Source: Cyanobacteria bacterium SZAS-4 (GTDB taxonomy: Bacteria; Cyanobacteriota; Vampirovibrionia; Obscuribacterales; Obscuribacteraceae). From it: a stretch of 64,000 nucleotides of DNA. The translations under genes were made by a program, and so were the position numbers. This document shows, piece after piece, positions 1-9,725 of the stretch. Numbering within the stretch: position 1 is the first letter of the stretch; the number at the start of each line of letters is the position of its first letter. Below the pieces are notes generated by a model. That model saw nothing but the letters and a program-made list of their open reading frames with translations. It ran no database searches and had not been told where the DNA came from. The stretch covers positions 186,001 through 250,000 of the forward strand of contig JAFEAT010000001.1 of the NCBI GenBank assembly GCA_018266255.1, in the 5' to 3' direction.

Positions 1-7
1 GAAGTAG

Positions 8-1384
8 GTGGCGCGAAAATGTTCGACAAACTGGCAGCAGCTGTTATTGAACGCGGTGCTCTTTAGAAAAGTGCGATTGGATATTTTATCGGTAATGCTC
101 GTCCAATTTGTGGTCGCCACATTGTCTGCCGGCGCGAAAACTTCGGACAGCCAGACCGACCCGAATGGGAATCTGAAAAGCGAGCAAAAATCCGAAGCGA
201 AATTAGAATCGAAGATGGAATCGAAATCAGATTCCACCGTAGTCTCGGTCAGTAAAGCGGCTGTCGATGGAATTCTTTCGACTGTTTCAGCACCAACAAC
301 GATGCAGCTCGATCAGATTGAGAGGGATGCATTTTCCCATTCTTATTCGACTGATACCAGCGAACAACGAGTTTGTCGGCTGGAGCAATTCGTATTCGGA
401 AAACAGTTTTCCGGCGACCTGGCGAAACGATTCAAAAAAGTGCGCAGTGCTCTTGCACCAAAAGAAATAGAGAAAGCAATTTCGCCAACAACTGGCTCTG
501 AAAGTAGCTCCACGGATGCAGGCGAGAAGAAAGCAAAAGTTTATGACTTTCCAACATTGATTAAAAAACCGGCCGAGGCGCCACCACCGCCGGAGCCAAC
601 AAAAACACATGTTGGATTAATCGACGTGATGAATCGAGGCATCGATAATTACAACGTCCACAAATACACGAATGCAGAAGATGATTTCGAAGAGTGTTGC
701 GCGATGGCTCCGGGCATGTCTAGATGCTTTGCCTACTTAGCCATCACCAAGATGCAACTCAATCTCAGACAAGCAGCAATCGATTCATTTCGCACATCCT
801 TTATGCTCGACCCGTTTGGAAATTATGGCAGGTACGCCAAATCGTGTCTCGTTACTCTGGCTGGAGACGAAGCGATGCGAAAGCGTCCACCAGTCGATTC
901 CAAACAAGTGCTGGATGTTGCGATGAGCAATATCGATAAACAATCCTCCGACATTAGCAGCCGTCATCAAGCTCAAGCCAATCAAGTTGCGTCTGCGCGC
1001 ATCGGCTATCGACCCGACGGAATGATGATCGACTCAAGAATACAATCCAACAACGCCCGCATCGAAGGGGCTCTGCGGGCGGCACATACGGTAGAATCTG
1101 CAAACAATTTGAAGCACATGCTCGCTGTCAAAAAGATGCCAGGCGACGCAAACCTGAGGGCGTGGGGAACAACGTTGACGACTAGGTATTACGGCAACGA
1201 GACTTACCTGAACGCTCCTTATTACATTCCCAAAGAGAGGCCAATGGAGTTGAAAGCGATCGTACGATCGCTTCAATCGATGCACAGCAAAAATAATCAC
1301 GCACCATCGGCGGTTCACAGCAAAGGAACGCACAAATCATCAAAGACCACGGCAGCACACAAGAAACATTCTAAAAGAGGCTAA
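8..1384 (+). CDS. Exported TPR-containing protein
   Basis: Function unknown. The frame opens with GTG just after an in-frame stop at 5-7. The hydrophobic stretch LVQFVVATLSAGA (about residues 31-43) looks like a signal peptide or anchor, so GTG at 71 or ATG at 95 would give a more normal exported N-terminus. A Lys/Glu/Ser-rich low-complexity segment follows (residues 57-80). A short TPR-like helical region lies near residues 203-285 (MNRGIDNYN...AEDDFEECCAMAP). The C-terminus is basic and His/Lys-rich. It is 3 bases ahead of the next exported protein, so the two are probably co-transcribed. No enzymatic motif was seen. The upstream promoter is outside the window. Confidence 0.75.
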   Translation: MARKCSTNWQQLLLNAVLFRKVRLDILSVMLVQFVVATLSAGAKTSDSQTDPNGNLKSEQKSEAKLESKMESKSDSTVVSVSKAAVDGILSTVSAPTTMQLDQIERDAFSHSYSTDTSEQRVCRLEQFVFGKQFSGDLAKRFKKVRSALAPKEIEKAISPTTGSESSSTDAGEKKAKVYDFPTLIKKPAEAPPPPEPTKTHVGLIDVMNRGIDNYNVHKYTNAEDDFEECCAMAPGMSRCFAYLAITKMQLNLRQAAIDSFRTSFMLDPFGNYGRYAKSCLVTLAGDEAMRKRPPVDSKQVLDVAMSNIDKQSSDISSRHQAQANQVASARIGYRPDGMMIDSRIQSNNARIEGALRAAHTVESANNLKHMLAVKKMPGDANLRAWGTTLTTRYYGNETYLNAPYYIPKERPMELKAIVRSLQSMHSKNNHAPSAVHSKGTHKSSKTTAAHKKHSKRG

Positions 1385-1387
1385 CTC

Positions 1388-2191
1388 ATGCAACGTATCA
1401 AACTGATTTTCGAAGTCGCAGCATGCCTGAGCCTCTGCCTTTTTTCATCAGGAGCCGTCTACGCGGATGATAGTGCGCAACATAAATTAGATGCACGAAC
1501 AGCGAGTGCTGTCGAAATAACAAAAAAATGCAACGAGTTTACAAGTAAGGCAGAGCACCTGATTGCACAAGCCGACGCAGCAACTGCAAAAACAAATAGA
1601 TTGAATGGAGCCGCGAAAAGATTTGAAACGAACGTTGCGCCGACATTCAAGCGCCTGAAGGGTGCTCAACTTGCTCAAGCGAAGCAGATGTATCAATCAG
1701 ACCTGAATCAATTTGCCAGCCATGTGGCAGCGTATCGAGAGCACAATGCAAACGTTCGCCAACAATATGGCGAGTGCGCAGCAAGTCGAGCGGCTTATGA
1801 AAAGAACAAAAATTCCTATTTAATCCACTGCAAAGAGTTTCACATGGAAGACTTGCCTCCACCGCATGTATGCGTGACAATGGAGGAGGCGATGTCGAAT
1901 TCTGAATCTGCAGCCGGGCGATTGAAAAGCTCAGTGAAGAAGCTCGTGGAATCACAGATCGAACTTATGAAGACCGAAGGGCGCTTGAATGCCGCCGTCG
2001 CCAATTCTGCCAATGTAGACAAAGACGTTCGCAAACAACACGAACTGAATTTGAAAGAACAAGAGCTCGCGGTGGAATTCGCTCAAATTCAAGAAGAGCA
2101 TAAGCAGCTGGAAATTGAAAAACGCACTTTGTCAGCGTCTGGTGTAAGAACAACGGTACCTACAGTGAGAGCCAAAATACACAAAAATTAG
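1388..2191 (+). CDS. Exported coiled-coil protein
   Basis: The protein starts at ATG 1388, with an AAGAGG ribosome site about 8 bases upstream. It has a clear signal peptide (residues 1-26, ending near SGAVYA-DD). The remaining 240 residues are charged and helical with long heptad-like runs, notably KEQELAVEFAQIQEEHKQLE near the C-terminus. Four cysteines in the central part could form disulfides outside the cytoplasm. There is no recognised domain. It lies 3 bases after the TPR protein and 15 bases before the DUF6745-like gene, so it is the second member of a four-gene operon. A periplasmic structural or scaffolding role is a guess. Confidence 0.75.
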   Translation: MQRIKLIFEVAACLSLCLFSSGAVYADDSAQHKLDARTASAVEITKKCNEFTSKAEHLIAQADAATAKTNRLNGAAKRFETNVAPTFKRLKGAQLAQAKQMYQSDLNQFASHVAAYREHNANVRQQYGECAASRAAYEKNKNSYLIHCKEFHMEDLPPPHVCVTMEEAMSNSESAAGRLKSSVKKLVESQIELMKTEGRLNAAVANSANVDKDVRKQHELNLKEQELAVEFAQIQEEHKQLEIEKRTLSASGVRTTVPTVRAKIHKN

Positions 2192-2206
2192 GCGAGGACG
2201 TCGAGC

Positions 2207-3541
2207 ATGACAACAGCTGCAGAGTCGCGGGAACAGTGGGTGCGTCAGGGCTGGTGCAGTAACGAAGTCAATGATGTCGAGGTCGTTCAAGAGAGCATCA
2301 ATGCTGTCTATGCGCGATTCAATCGTCCAGCTCCGCAAATAATTTGGTGCGACAATCCGTGGCAGTTAGCAACGGTTCCATTTTTGATGAACCTGGTCTG
2401 TTTGGTTCCGCCTGAATTTCAGAACCAGTCGAACGGTCGCGAGTTTTTGCAAGCAGTAAGAGAACAACTCGCCTACCTGGACCATCCGATCTGGCAAGAA
2501 TCAGCCCAGTGCGTCAAGAACCACTTGAGCTCAGAGATCGAACAGCGCGTTCAAAACGGCAGACGTGCGCTCTATGACAGCTCATATGAGAGGGTGAGCG
2601 ATGCAATTGATAAACGCCTCGATAAACTAAAAACAATCGAGGGCAACAACTCAGATTTTGCCATTCCTGAACGACAACGGGCGACCTTTCAAACACTGTT
2701 TCAAGCAGCCACAGGCATCGACATAAAACGCCTCGGAGGCGTGACTAAAGTGGCAGCAACCAGCTTGCCTGAAATTGAAGGTGAGCAAAGCGTAGCGGAT
2801 CAACTTATCGCCGAGAGCGCCGGCGTATTCGTTTGGGACCTGGGAAAGTTTGCTCATCCATGGGCCAAAACCCTCATGGGCTCACAGCTACAAGAGCAGC
2901 TGCGTGAACCTTTCCGCGACTATGTCGGTCACATCATATCGATCGAGTCGTGTCTCGCGACTGAACGAGGCGGAAAGTGGCAACAGCCGCCAGAGCTCAA
3001 CCCACCACCATTCAAACGCGACCCACGCTGCATCTATCCGGCACGCTCACGTGGTATGCGCGGGCTGCCACCAAAATTGATAGAACCTGTGCTCGCAAGC
3101 GAGCGCTTCGGATTGGCGCAAGAAAGTGCGGCCCTGCTTTCCAAGTTTGGTGGAATGGAAACAATGAATGCAGACAATCACTCATGTCCGGGACAAAGGC
3201 TTTTTAGCAGTGACTATGAACTTCTCTGGGGCAGTTGGGCAACCGAAGTTTTAGAGATCTTGCTCGATGTGGAAGAGAAGCGCGAGAAGCAAAAAAACGA
3301 AAACGAAAGCCAAAGTGCCGTTACAGATGACGATTTGCAAGAAATTAGAGATTACTGGAACCTGTGCAAAGGTGCTTTCATGTATATTCTCGAAGCAGAG
3401 ATTGTTTATGCTTGCAAAAATCCGACGATTCTCGTCGATGAACAAGGTCGATTACATTCTCAAGACCGAGCCGCTATTTCATTTCCTGACGGTTACGGAT
3501 TTCACTTCACACATGGAATGTTAGCGCAGGAAACGAATTGA
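2207..3541 (+). CDS. DUF6745-like protein
   Basis: The start ATG has GAGGA 8 bases upstream. The N-terminal block FNRPAPQIIWCDNPWQLA (about residues 38-55) resembles the PPxxVVWxDSP block of DUF6745 proteins. The C-terminal block DEQGRLHSQDRAAISFPDGY (about residues 409-428) matches their GRLHxxDGPAxxYPDG ending. No signal peptide or membrane segment is visible, so it is probably cytoplasmic, unlike its operon partners. DUF6745 has no established biochemical role. In several bacteria such proteins sit beside leucine-rich repeat or secreted proteins. The stop overlaps the next gene's TTG start (TTGA), which suggests translational coupling. Confidence 0.7.
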   Translation: MTTAAESREQWVRQGWCSNEVNDVEVVQESINAVYARFNRPAPQIIWCDNPWQLATVPFLMNLVCLVPPEFQNQSNGREFLQAVREQLAYLDHPIWQESAQCVKNHLSSEIEQRVQNGRRALYDSSYERVSDAIDKRLDKLKTIEGNNSDFAIPERQRATFQTLFQAATGIDIKRLGGVTKVAATSLPEIEGEQSVADQLIAESAGVFVWDLGKFAHPWAKTLMGSQLQEQLREPFRDYVGHIISIESCLATERGGKWQQPPELNPPPFKRDPRCIYPARSRGMRGLPPKLIEPVLASERFGLAQESAALLSKFGGMETMNADNHSCPGQRLFSSDYELLWGSWATEVLEILLDVEEKREKQKNENESQSAVTDDDLQEIRDYWNLCKGAFMYILEAEIVYACKNPTILVDEQGRLHSQDRAAISFPDGYGFHFTHGMLAQETN

Positions 3542-5013
3542 ATCGAATCGTCGCTAGTTGCTTTTGTATCGCCATTCAATCAGGCACCATTAGCGGTGCC
3601 CTACCAGGCAATGCGTCGCGTACAACTGCAAAACACAAACCTACAAAGACGACAACATCAACCACAAAACTGGATGCGAAGATGGATAACGACAAGTTTG
3701 TAGGAACGTGGCAAGGTTCGCTGCCAATCGGCAACGGCATGACACTGCCACTCGTGTTTCATTTTGAGGAATCCGGCGCGAAACTTAGCGGAACCTTGGA
3801 TTCTCCAGCGCAGAATGCATCGGGCATCAAATTCGATACCATAACAGTACATCCAGACGGATCAATAGTTGCCGCAGTGGCAAAACTTCAAGCGCAGTTC
3901 GAAGGTAAAATTCAACCAAGCAAGTTAGCCGGGGTTTGGAAGCAGGGCGGCTCATCGTCTCCACTCAGCCTGGCGCGCTCTTTTGGCTACCAGCCTCCGA
4001 AACGCGCTCAGGAACCGCAGCCACCGTTCCCTTATGACTCAGAGCAAGTGTCATTCAAAAACAGTGATGTCGAAATTTCGGGTACCCTCACACTTCCAAA
4101 AGATTCGAAGTCTTGTCCCGTTGTCGTTCTTTTACATGGCTCTGGACCGCACGATAGAGACGAAACCATCTTCTTCCACAAACCATTTCTGGTGCTCGCC
4201 GATTACCTGACGAAACGAGGCATTGGAGTACTCCGATACGATAAACGTGGATGCGGCAAATCGACAGGTGATTACAAAAGCGCTACCAGCAATGATTTCT
4301 CTGAAGATGGTCTAGCTGCAATAAATTATCTAAAGACCGATGCTCGCGTTAATCCCGCGAAAATCGGATTACTTGGACATAGCGAAGGCGGGCTGCTAGC
4401 GCCAATTATCGCCGACAAATCAACCGACGTAAGCTTTCTTGTGATGATGGCAGGAGCAGCACTGCCAGGCGATGAAATCTTGCTCGGGCAGGTTAGAAAG
4501 TTGGGTGAGGGCGGTGGGCTACCAAAGCAACGCCTGGAGCTCGAATGTCAGATGGCGCGCGAAACTTACGCCATCTTGAAAGCGGAACCCGATGACAAGT
4601 TAGCAATCGATAAGATCAAGGCTATGCGGCACAGGCTGAATCCACAGGAAGATGCAGCAGCCGAAAAAGATTTGAGTGCACAACTAGCTGTTATGACCTC
4701 GCCCTGGTTTCGATATTTTGTTTCCTATGATCCGCGCCCGATGCTTTCCAAAGTGCATTGCCCGATGCTGGCGATCAACGGGGAACGCGATACTCAAGTG
4801 CTAGCCTCAGAGAATCTCGATGCGATAAAGAAGGCGGTCGAATCAAATGGAAATAAGCAACTGACAGTAATCACGTTGCCCAAGTTGAATCACTTGTTCC
4901 AGACTTGCTCCACAGGATTGCCGCAAGAATACTCGAACATAGAGGAGACTATTTCACCCGCAGCCCTTACTGTTATCGGTGATTGGATCGCGAAGCAAAC
5001 GGAATCCAAATAG
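3538..5013 (+). CDS. Exported alpha/beta hydrolase
   Basis: Serine hydrolase of the alpha/beta fold, probably an esterase or peptidase acting outside the cytoplasm. The TTG start at 3538 overlaps the upstream stop and has AGGAAA about 6 bases upstream. The N-terminus is signal-like but weakly hydrophobic. Residues 50-155 form a beta-rich lipocalin-like domain. The hydrolase domain has the oxyanion motif LLHGSGPHD (about residue 198), the nucleophile elbow GHSEGG with Ser282, an acid in NGERDTQV and the catalytic His in LNHLF. The layout matches the family with an N-terminal accessory domain and a C-terminal dienelactone/BAAT-like hydrolase. Substrate unknown. Last gene of the operon, before a hairpin terminator. 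Confidence 0.85.
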   Translation: MNRIVASCFCIAIQSGTISGALPGNASRTTAKHKPTKTTTSTTKLDAKMDNDKFVGTWQGSLPIGNGMTLPLVFHFEESGAKLSGTLDSPAQNASGIKFDTITVHPDGSIVAAVAKLQAQFEGKIQPSKLAGVWKQGGSSSPLSLARSFGYQPPKRAQEPQPPFPYDSEQVSFKNSDVEISGTLTLPKDSKSCPVVVLLHGSGPHDRDETIFFHKPFLVLADYLTKRGIGVLRYDKRGCGKSTGDYKSATSNDFSEDGLAAINYLKTDARVNPAKIGLLGHSEGGLLAPIIADKSTDVSFLVMMAGAALPGDEILLGQVRKLGEGGGLPKQRLELECQMARETYAILKAEPDDKLAIDKIKAMRHRLNPQEDAAAEKDLSAQLAVMTSPWFRYFVSYDPRPMLSKVHCPMLAINGERDTQVLASENLDAIKKAVESNGNKQLTVITLPKLNHLFQTCSTGLPQEYSNIEETISPAALTVIGDWIAKQTESK

Positions 5014-5045
5014 CAAGACCGCCGGTAAACCGGCGGCCTTGTTGC
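5014..5045. terminator. Bidirectional hairpin terminator
   Basis: CAAG and CTTG close a stem whose core is CCGCCGGT (5019-5026) paired with ACCGGCGG (5029-5036). It is followed by a T-rich stretch. It lies 1 base past the hydrolase stop and 29 bases from the stop of the convergent VIT/vWA gene, so it can serve both. Confidence 0.75.
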
Positions 5046-5073
5046 TTATTCAAAACCAAGCGTTTGCGATGGA

Positions 5074-7647
5074 CTATGCGGACGGTGGGCTTACAACTCT
5101 GTAGGAGTGCCCTTTGAACACAAGTGTCACATCTCTTCCGATGGCCAAGTATTTAGAGATACCTGGTGTGCTGTGAATCAAATCAAAATAGTCTTTGCTT
5201 CCAAATTGAATTGTGAGAGCTTTTGGTGATGATCCTTCGTTGTACGTAGAATCAACCCAGGCACCGTTCTTCAAATAGAAGGTTTTGTCTTCGATCGATT
5301 TGATTGCACTCGATTCTTCCTTGTCCATTGCCACAACATCAGTGTTCTTCAGTTTATTCAGAGCCTTCGATTGCGCAACAGCACTCATTCCACTCTCTGG
5401 AAGTCTGCCTTCGGGTTTGCTGGCAACGAAACCGCTGCTAGCACTCCTCCGGTCGGTAATGAGCGGGTTGTCATCGAGTATCTGAACTTGCTGTCTGGAT
5501 TTATGGAAACCAGCTTTCTTCTCAGCTGGCGCATAAGCTGAATCGCCTGCCCAGTGAATGCTCTTACCCATGCTTGCTTGAGGCAGAGCCCATCCTGCAA
5601 CCGTTGCTGGAGGCGGAGGAGCCATGGCCATGGACCTCTGCTCGTTACGTATCAATGAACCGTGCACTGGAGTCGATGTGGCTGCGCCACCGAATCCACC
5701 ACCACCAGCGCCGGCGAAGCCTCGTTCGCGACGCAACGACAGATTGTCGCCACGCATCGGCATTGGACGATTAAGTGCAGATCCATGCGATTCGCTTGGA
5801 TCGGTTACGAGGAACGATGTGTAGTTAGAGATGATTCCGTACTTCTTCGAAAGCGCAACGATCTCATCAACAACTTCTTTGCTATCGCCGTTATCTTGAG
5901 CAACTTGAGTCAAATGCCCAATGCGTCTCATAGCCCACAGTCTAGGCAGATAAGTGTGATCGGCTGAACTGTTTTCGAAGTTGAGAGGGAAAGAATATGC
6001 TTTCGCTACTCCATTTACTTTTCCAGTCAAATTGACTGTCGCTTTGGCACCATTTTTGTATTTACCAAGCAACAACACTTGCGATCCAGCAAAGATGTCT
6101 TTCACTTCGCGAGGATAAGTGTCCTTCACAGTGATACCGTCGTAGGCGATTGAAACGTTGCTCAGGACTGGGCTCTTAATCTTCTGATAGAAGCCAGAGA
6201 GTGCAGTTTCAAGGTTTTCACTTGGTTCAACATATTGAGCGGTGCCGTGATGATCTTCGGCAAGTTTATTCAACAACTTTGTATTCACATCGTAGCCGAC
6301 ACCGAAGTCAAAGATTCTGGTATCACGCTTCGGTGCAATCGATTTGAGCAAAGTTGCTACGTTTGTCTCGCCTACAGTTGGCTCACCATCAGTCATCAAG
6401 ACCACATAGGCGGGGCGCTCACTGACTTGATTGAGCATTGTCAATCCAGTATGCAGAGCATCGCTGATATTCGTGCCACCGCGAGCTTCGAGGTCGTCGA
6501 TAAATGCAACTGCTGCTTTTTTGTTTTCAGGAGTTGCAGGAACGACTTGCGTCTTGAACGATTCAACGTCTGTAGAGAACTGCACGATGCTGAACTTATC
6601 GGCGGGTGAAAGCGCTTCCACAATGTATTTTAGAGCTTTCTTAGTCTGTACGATTTTGTCGCCTTGCATCGATCCCGATGTGTCTGCTACCAGAACGATA
6701 TCTTTGCCGATCACTTCTTTGCTCTGCACAGGAGGTGTGAGAGTCAACAAGAAGTAGCCATCTTCGCCTTCATTCTTATGTGTGAGCAAATTAGCAGCGA
6801 GGTCTTTGTTCGACACACTGTAATAAAGCAAGAAGTCTTTGTCAGGAATCGAATCATGAGCGAGCATTGCCACTTTCGCTTGGTTGTTGTCGGTGCGATT
6901 CGAGGTGATTGTATGGGTCGGAGACCAGATAGTACGCAATCCAGACTTGCTGTTCAACTTTGCGTCAATCTTCACTTCATCGATCGGTGAAGTTTCGCCT
7001 TCTGCTTTAAGCGGAAAGCGATATTTCAACATGCCATTTTCAGCGTGCAAAATCTGCGTGTATTCCAATTCGACTTTCTTGGTGCCGTGAGCTGGAATAG
7101 GGAAGATGCGAGCGCGAACGGTCTTGTAGTCAGCGTATTCAAGCAATCCAGGATCGACCATGCTGCGAACGATTGCTTCATATTGACTGCGCGCTTCCTG
7201 CGCTTCCAGAATTTTTCCCTCTACAGGTTTGCCATCGATGTGCAGTGAGAAGGAACTGAATGTGGTGTCTTCAGGCAAAGGAAACAAATACGTTCCTGCC
7301 AGATTTCGATCGGTGTCGTTCGAAAACGTTTGAGTGATGTATGTCTTCGCAACTTGATCTGTCATATCGACTTTAATCTGCTCGGACTGCATATGCAAAC
7401 CAAAAGACACACCGCCTTTCAAAACAGGGCGTGGTCCGGGGTTTGGAATGGGCGGAACGACGGGATGACCCGGGCGGACAGGTCTAACAGGTGGAATAGG
7501 AGCGGGGATCGGGCGTATCGGAGGCATCAATAATGCGCCACCTGACACTGCGGAATCCACAACAATAAAACCCGATGCTTGCGACATCGGCGCTAGAAGA
7601 ATCGTGGCGGCTAGCGACAGCGCTGAGGCCAATGCCAATCGTTTCAT
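5074..7647 (-). CDS. VIT and von Willebrand A domain surface protein
   Basis: A large exported protein. The start ATG has GAGGA 6 bases upstream. A signal peptide covers residues 1-24 (ending MSQASG). A short Pro/Arg repeat (PIRPIPAPIPPVRPVRP) follows. Next comes a VIT domain (about 80-215: FSNDTDRNLAGTYLFPLPED), then a vWA domain (about 315-500) with an intact MIDAS motif DTSGSMQGD. The second half is a linker rich in Gly/Ala/Pro and ends in a small folded domain. The architecture equals that of inter-alpha-trypsin-inhibitor-like bacterial proteins and sortase-target relatives. No LPXTG or C-terminal anchor was seen. It probably binds a protein or matrix ligand in a metal-dependent way at the cell surface; the ligand is unknown. 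Confidence 0.9.
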   Translation of the reverse strand: MKRLALASALSLAATILLAPMSQASGFIVVDSAVSGGALLMPPIRPIPAPIPPVRPVRPGHPVVPPIPNPGPRPVLKGGVSFGLHMQSEQIKVDMTDQVAKTYITQTFSNDTDRNLAGTYLFPLPEDTTFSSFSLHIDGKPVEGKILEAQEARSQYEAIVRSMVDPGLLEYADYKTVRARIFPIPAHGTKKVELEYTQILHAENGMLKYRFPLKAEGETSPIDEVKIDAKLNSKSGLRTIWSPTHTITSNRTDNNQAKVAMLAHDSIPDKDFLLYYSVSNKDLAANLLTHKNEGEDGYFLLTLTPPVQSKEVIGKDIVLVADTSGSMQGDKIVQTKKALKYIVEALSPADKFSIVQFSTDVESFKTQVVPATPENKKAAVAFIDDLEARGGTNISDALHTGLTMLNQVSERPAYVVLMTDGEPTVGETNVATLLKSIAPKRDTRIFDFGVGYDVNTKLLNKLAEDHHGTAQYVEPSENLETALSGFYQKIKSPVLSNVSIAYDGITVKDTYPREVKDIFAGSQVLLLGKYKNGAKATVNLTGKVNGVAKAYSFPLNFENSSADHTYLPRLWAMRRIGHLTQVAQDNGDSKEVVDEIVALSKKYGIISNYTSFLVTDPSESHGSALNRPMPMRGDNLSLRRERGFAGAGGGGFGGAATSTPVHGSLIRNEQRSMAMAPPPPATVAGWALPQASMGKSIHWAGDSAYAPAEKKAGFHKSRQQVQILDDNPLITDRRSASSGFVASKPEGRLPESGMSAVAQSKALNKLKNTDVVAMDKEESSAIKSIEDKTFYLKNGAWVDSTYNEGSSPKALTIQFGSKDYFDLIHSTPGISKYLAIGRDVTLVFKGHSYRVVSPPSA

Positions 7648-7869
7648 ATTTCGTCCTCTTCGTAAGTGCCAGTGAGCGACGGGAAATTATCTGAGATGCA
7701 GTAATGACTGCTCGAACCTCGTAATTAGTAGTAATGCCTGGCGAAAAAAGATTCGAGCGCAAAACTAACCGAGATAATTTCGGGTTGCCTACTGATAGGT
7801 TACTTCTGACGGTGAGGACATACTGCCGTCAAAACATGCGACTAAGTCTAGGGTATACCCTGTAGTGGA
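7648..7869. other. Intergenic region before the VIT/vWA gene
   Basis: The region must hold the minus-strand promoter of the VIT/vWA gene and the 3' end of the zinc-ribbon gene. It contains the perfect palindrome GGGTATACCC (7851-7860) and a 6-bp inverted repeat TGACGG/CCGTCA (7807-7831). I found no convincing -35/-10 pair and no gene. Confidence 0.4.
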
Positions 7870-8139
7870 CTAATCTCCTGCCGAAAACTCTTTCTTCCCA
7901 AGCATTTCGTCGCGCTTAGGATCTTCTTCTGTGTAAAAAGGAGTCAAGCTCTCAGCTTCGGTGTTTTTGCAGTTTGGACACACAACATGGTCGGTGTCCG
8001 AACTTTCAACCTTGAACTGAGTTTGACACTTCTGGCACAAGTAGTCGCCAGGGCGGGTGAGATTGGCACGTTGCGCACTAACGGCATTGACCGCGAGATC
8101 GTCGTTTTTAAAACCGGTGTTGTTTTCTGGCAAAAGCAT
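7870..8139 (-). CDS. Small zinc-ribbon protein
   Basis: An 89-residue soluble protein with one zinc ribbon: CQKC (about residues 35-38) and CPNC (about 54-57) form a four-cysteine site. The start ATG is supported by AAGGGAGG about 7 bases upstream. The rest is polar and acidic. Such small ribbons often act as protein- or nucleic-acid-binding adaptors; nothing here identifies a partner. It is transcribed alone, with a strong terminator upstream separating it from the TPR gene. Confidence 0.75.
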   Translation of the reverse strand: MLLPENNTGFKNDDLAVNAVSAQRANLTRPGDYLCQKCQTQFKVESSDTDHVVCPNCKNTEAESLTPFYTEEDPKRDEMLGKKEFSAGD

Positions 8140-8236
8140 CGTGAGCCTCCCTTAAGTGTGTGTTGAGATGGCGGCCGACCGCTAAAAGTTCCCCATGAGT
8201 TGCATTCAGCGTGGTCCGAAAACCGCAGTAGACACG

Positions 8237-8282
8237 AAAAAATGCCTCAGGGAAGTGTGGAAGGAAACCTGAGGCATTTTTT
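8237..8282. terminator. Strong bidirectional terminator
   Basis: TGCCTCAGG (8243-8251) pairs with CCTGAGGCA (8268-8276). The stem is flanked by A6 on the left and T6 on the right, so it works in both directions. It ends the minus-strand TPR gene at 8355. Confidence 0.85.
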
Positions 8283-8354
8283 GATTTTTTGCGTCTTTTC
8301 ATCAATTCGTTCTGGGGTCTTGACCGCGACGCACCACCGTTTGTTCCCGAAATT

Positions 8355-9725
8355 TCAATTGAATTTAGGAATTTTCGACAGGGCAAAATTGATTACTGGC
8401 ACCGAAAACGGTCGTTCCAGTTCGTCTCTAGTTTCGAGGAACCCACAGAGACAGAAGTCCTTGAATGCGCCCAAAAGGTCTCCGAAATTTATTCTCGACT
8501 GTGCTCTCTCGTAATACACATCAGGTTGATTCGAGTCTATCTTGAGTGACTCGGTGAAATCTGAAATAGCGCCGGCATCATCTCTTGCAGAGGAACGCAA
8601 CGCACCGCGTGATTCGAAATAACCCTTTCTGTACTTCGAGTCACTCTCGCCGTTTATAGCGAAAGTGTAATCAGCAATCGCACCTTGCCTGTCATGCAAA
8701 TCCGAACGCACCATGGCACGACATGCGCGAACACCAGGGTCTTCAGTATCGTACTTTACTGCCAGATCGTAATCTTGAAGAGCACCAGTCAAATTTTTCT
8801 CATGGGTTCGAGCTAACGCCCGACTCCAATAGATCCTCGAAGCCGTTGGCTTCATGCTCAGAGCGTGATCGTAGTCACTCAACGCTTTGGGAAAGTCATC
8901 TAATTTCTCGTACAGTTTTCCTCGCAAACTGAAAGAAAAAGCATTCGTCGGATCCAGCTTAATAGCGAAATTCACGTCGGAAAGCGCATCCAAATGTAGC
9001 CCTAGAGACTTTTTGGTTACAGCCGCAGCGAAGTATGCATCTGGGTCATCAGGCTTAAGAGCAATCGCGTGCTCAGCATCGCTAATGCTTCCGGCAATGT
9101 CTTCAAGATCCGCCCGCACGCGGGCTCGCCAGGAATAGAGAGACGAATTATCTGGCGCCAGGCGAATCGCTTCGTCGCTGTCTTTTAGAGATCCCGGGAG
9201 GTCCTTGAAAAAATGACGAAGCATAGCGCGGTTGTAGTAAGCGGCACTGAGTTTCGGTTCGAGTTCTATGCCGCGACTGTAACTTTCCAACGCAGCACGC
9301 TTGTCTCCCGCAAGCTGCTGCGCAACGCCCAAATTGATTAGCGTATATCCGTCGCTGGGATCCAACTCGGAGGCTCGCTTCAAGTCGCTGGCGACGCCAC
9401 GATTATCGCCGTCTTTGCTTCGCTCTGCGGCGCGATCGAAATAGGCAACTCGGCAAGTCGGCGAAAGGTTTATGGCACGAATAAATTCGTCGATTGCCTC
9501 TTTTCTATTTCCGATGGAGGAAAGAAATTCACCGAACTCACAGTATCGGTCAGCTCGAACTGCGGCGCTTTCTTCGGCGGTTTGAGTCTTGCCGATCAGG
9601 TAGGGATGGTGGGACGAACTGGGATGGTGCGACGGGCTGGGATGGTTGGAGGGGCGAGCCAAGGCTGGAGCTGTAACCCCAAGCAGAAATAGAAGAATCG
9701 GGAAAACATTCAAGAACGTTCGCAT
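8355..9725 (-). CDS. Exported multi-TPR protein
   Basis: A signal peptide spans about residues 1-24 (LLFLLGVTAPALA-RPS). A His/Ser/Pro-rich stretch follows (PSHHPSSSHHP). The rest is a solenoid of about ten 34-residue TPRs between residues 55 and 430. Repeats show the A-x-x-x-Y-x-x-A-I-x-L-x-P pattern (for example DEFIRAINLSP, ESYSRGIELEP, SDAEHAIALKPDD, SDYDHALSMKP). TPR solenoids are protein-binding scaffolds; the signal peptide places it outside the cytoplasm. No catalytic domain is fused. No good ribosome site precedes the ATG at 9725. Confidence 0.85.
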   Translation of the reverse strand: MRTFLNVFPILLFLLGVTAPALARPSNHPSPSHHPSSSHHPYLIGKTQTAEESAAVRADRYCEFGEFLSSIGNRKEAIDEFIRAINLSPTCRVAYFDRAAERSKDGDNRGVASDLKRASELDPSDGYTLINLGVAQQLAGDKRAALESYSRGIELEPKLSAAYYNRAMLRHFFKDLPGSLKDSDEAIRLAPDNSSLYSWRARVRADLEDIAGSISDAEHAIALKPDDPDAYFAAAVTKKSLGLHLDALSDVNFAIKLDPTNAFSFSLRGKLYEKLDDFPKALSDYDHALSMKPTASRIYWSRALARTHEKNLTGALQDYDLAVKYDTEDPGVRACRAMVRSDLHDRQGAIADYTFAINGESDSKYRKGYFESRGALRSSARDDAGAISDFTESLKIDSNQPDVYYERAQSRINFGDLLGAFKDFCLCGFLETRDELERPFSVPVINFALSKIPKFN

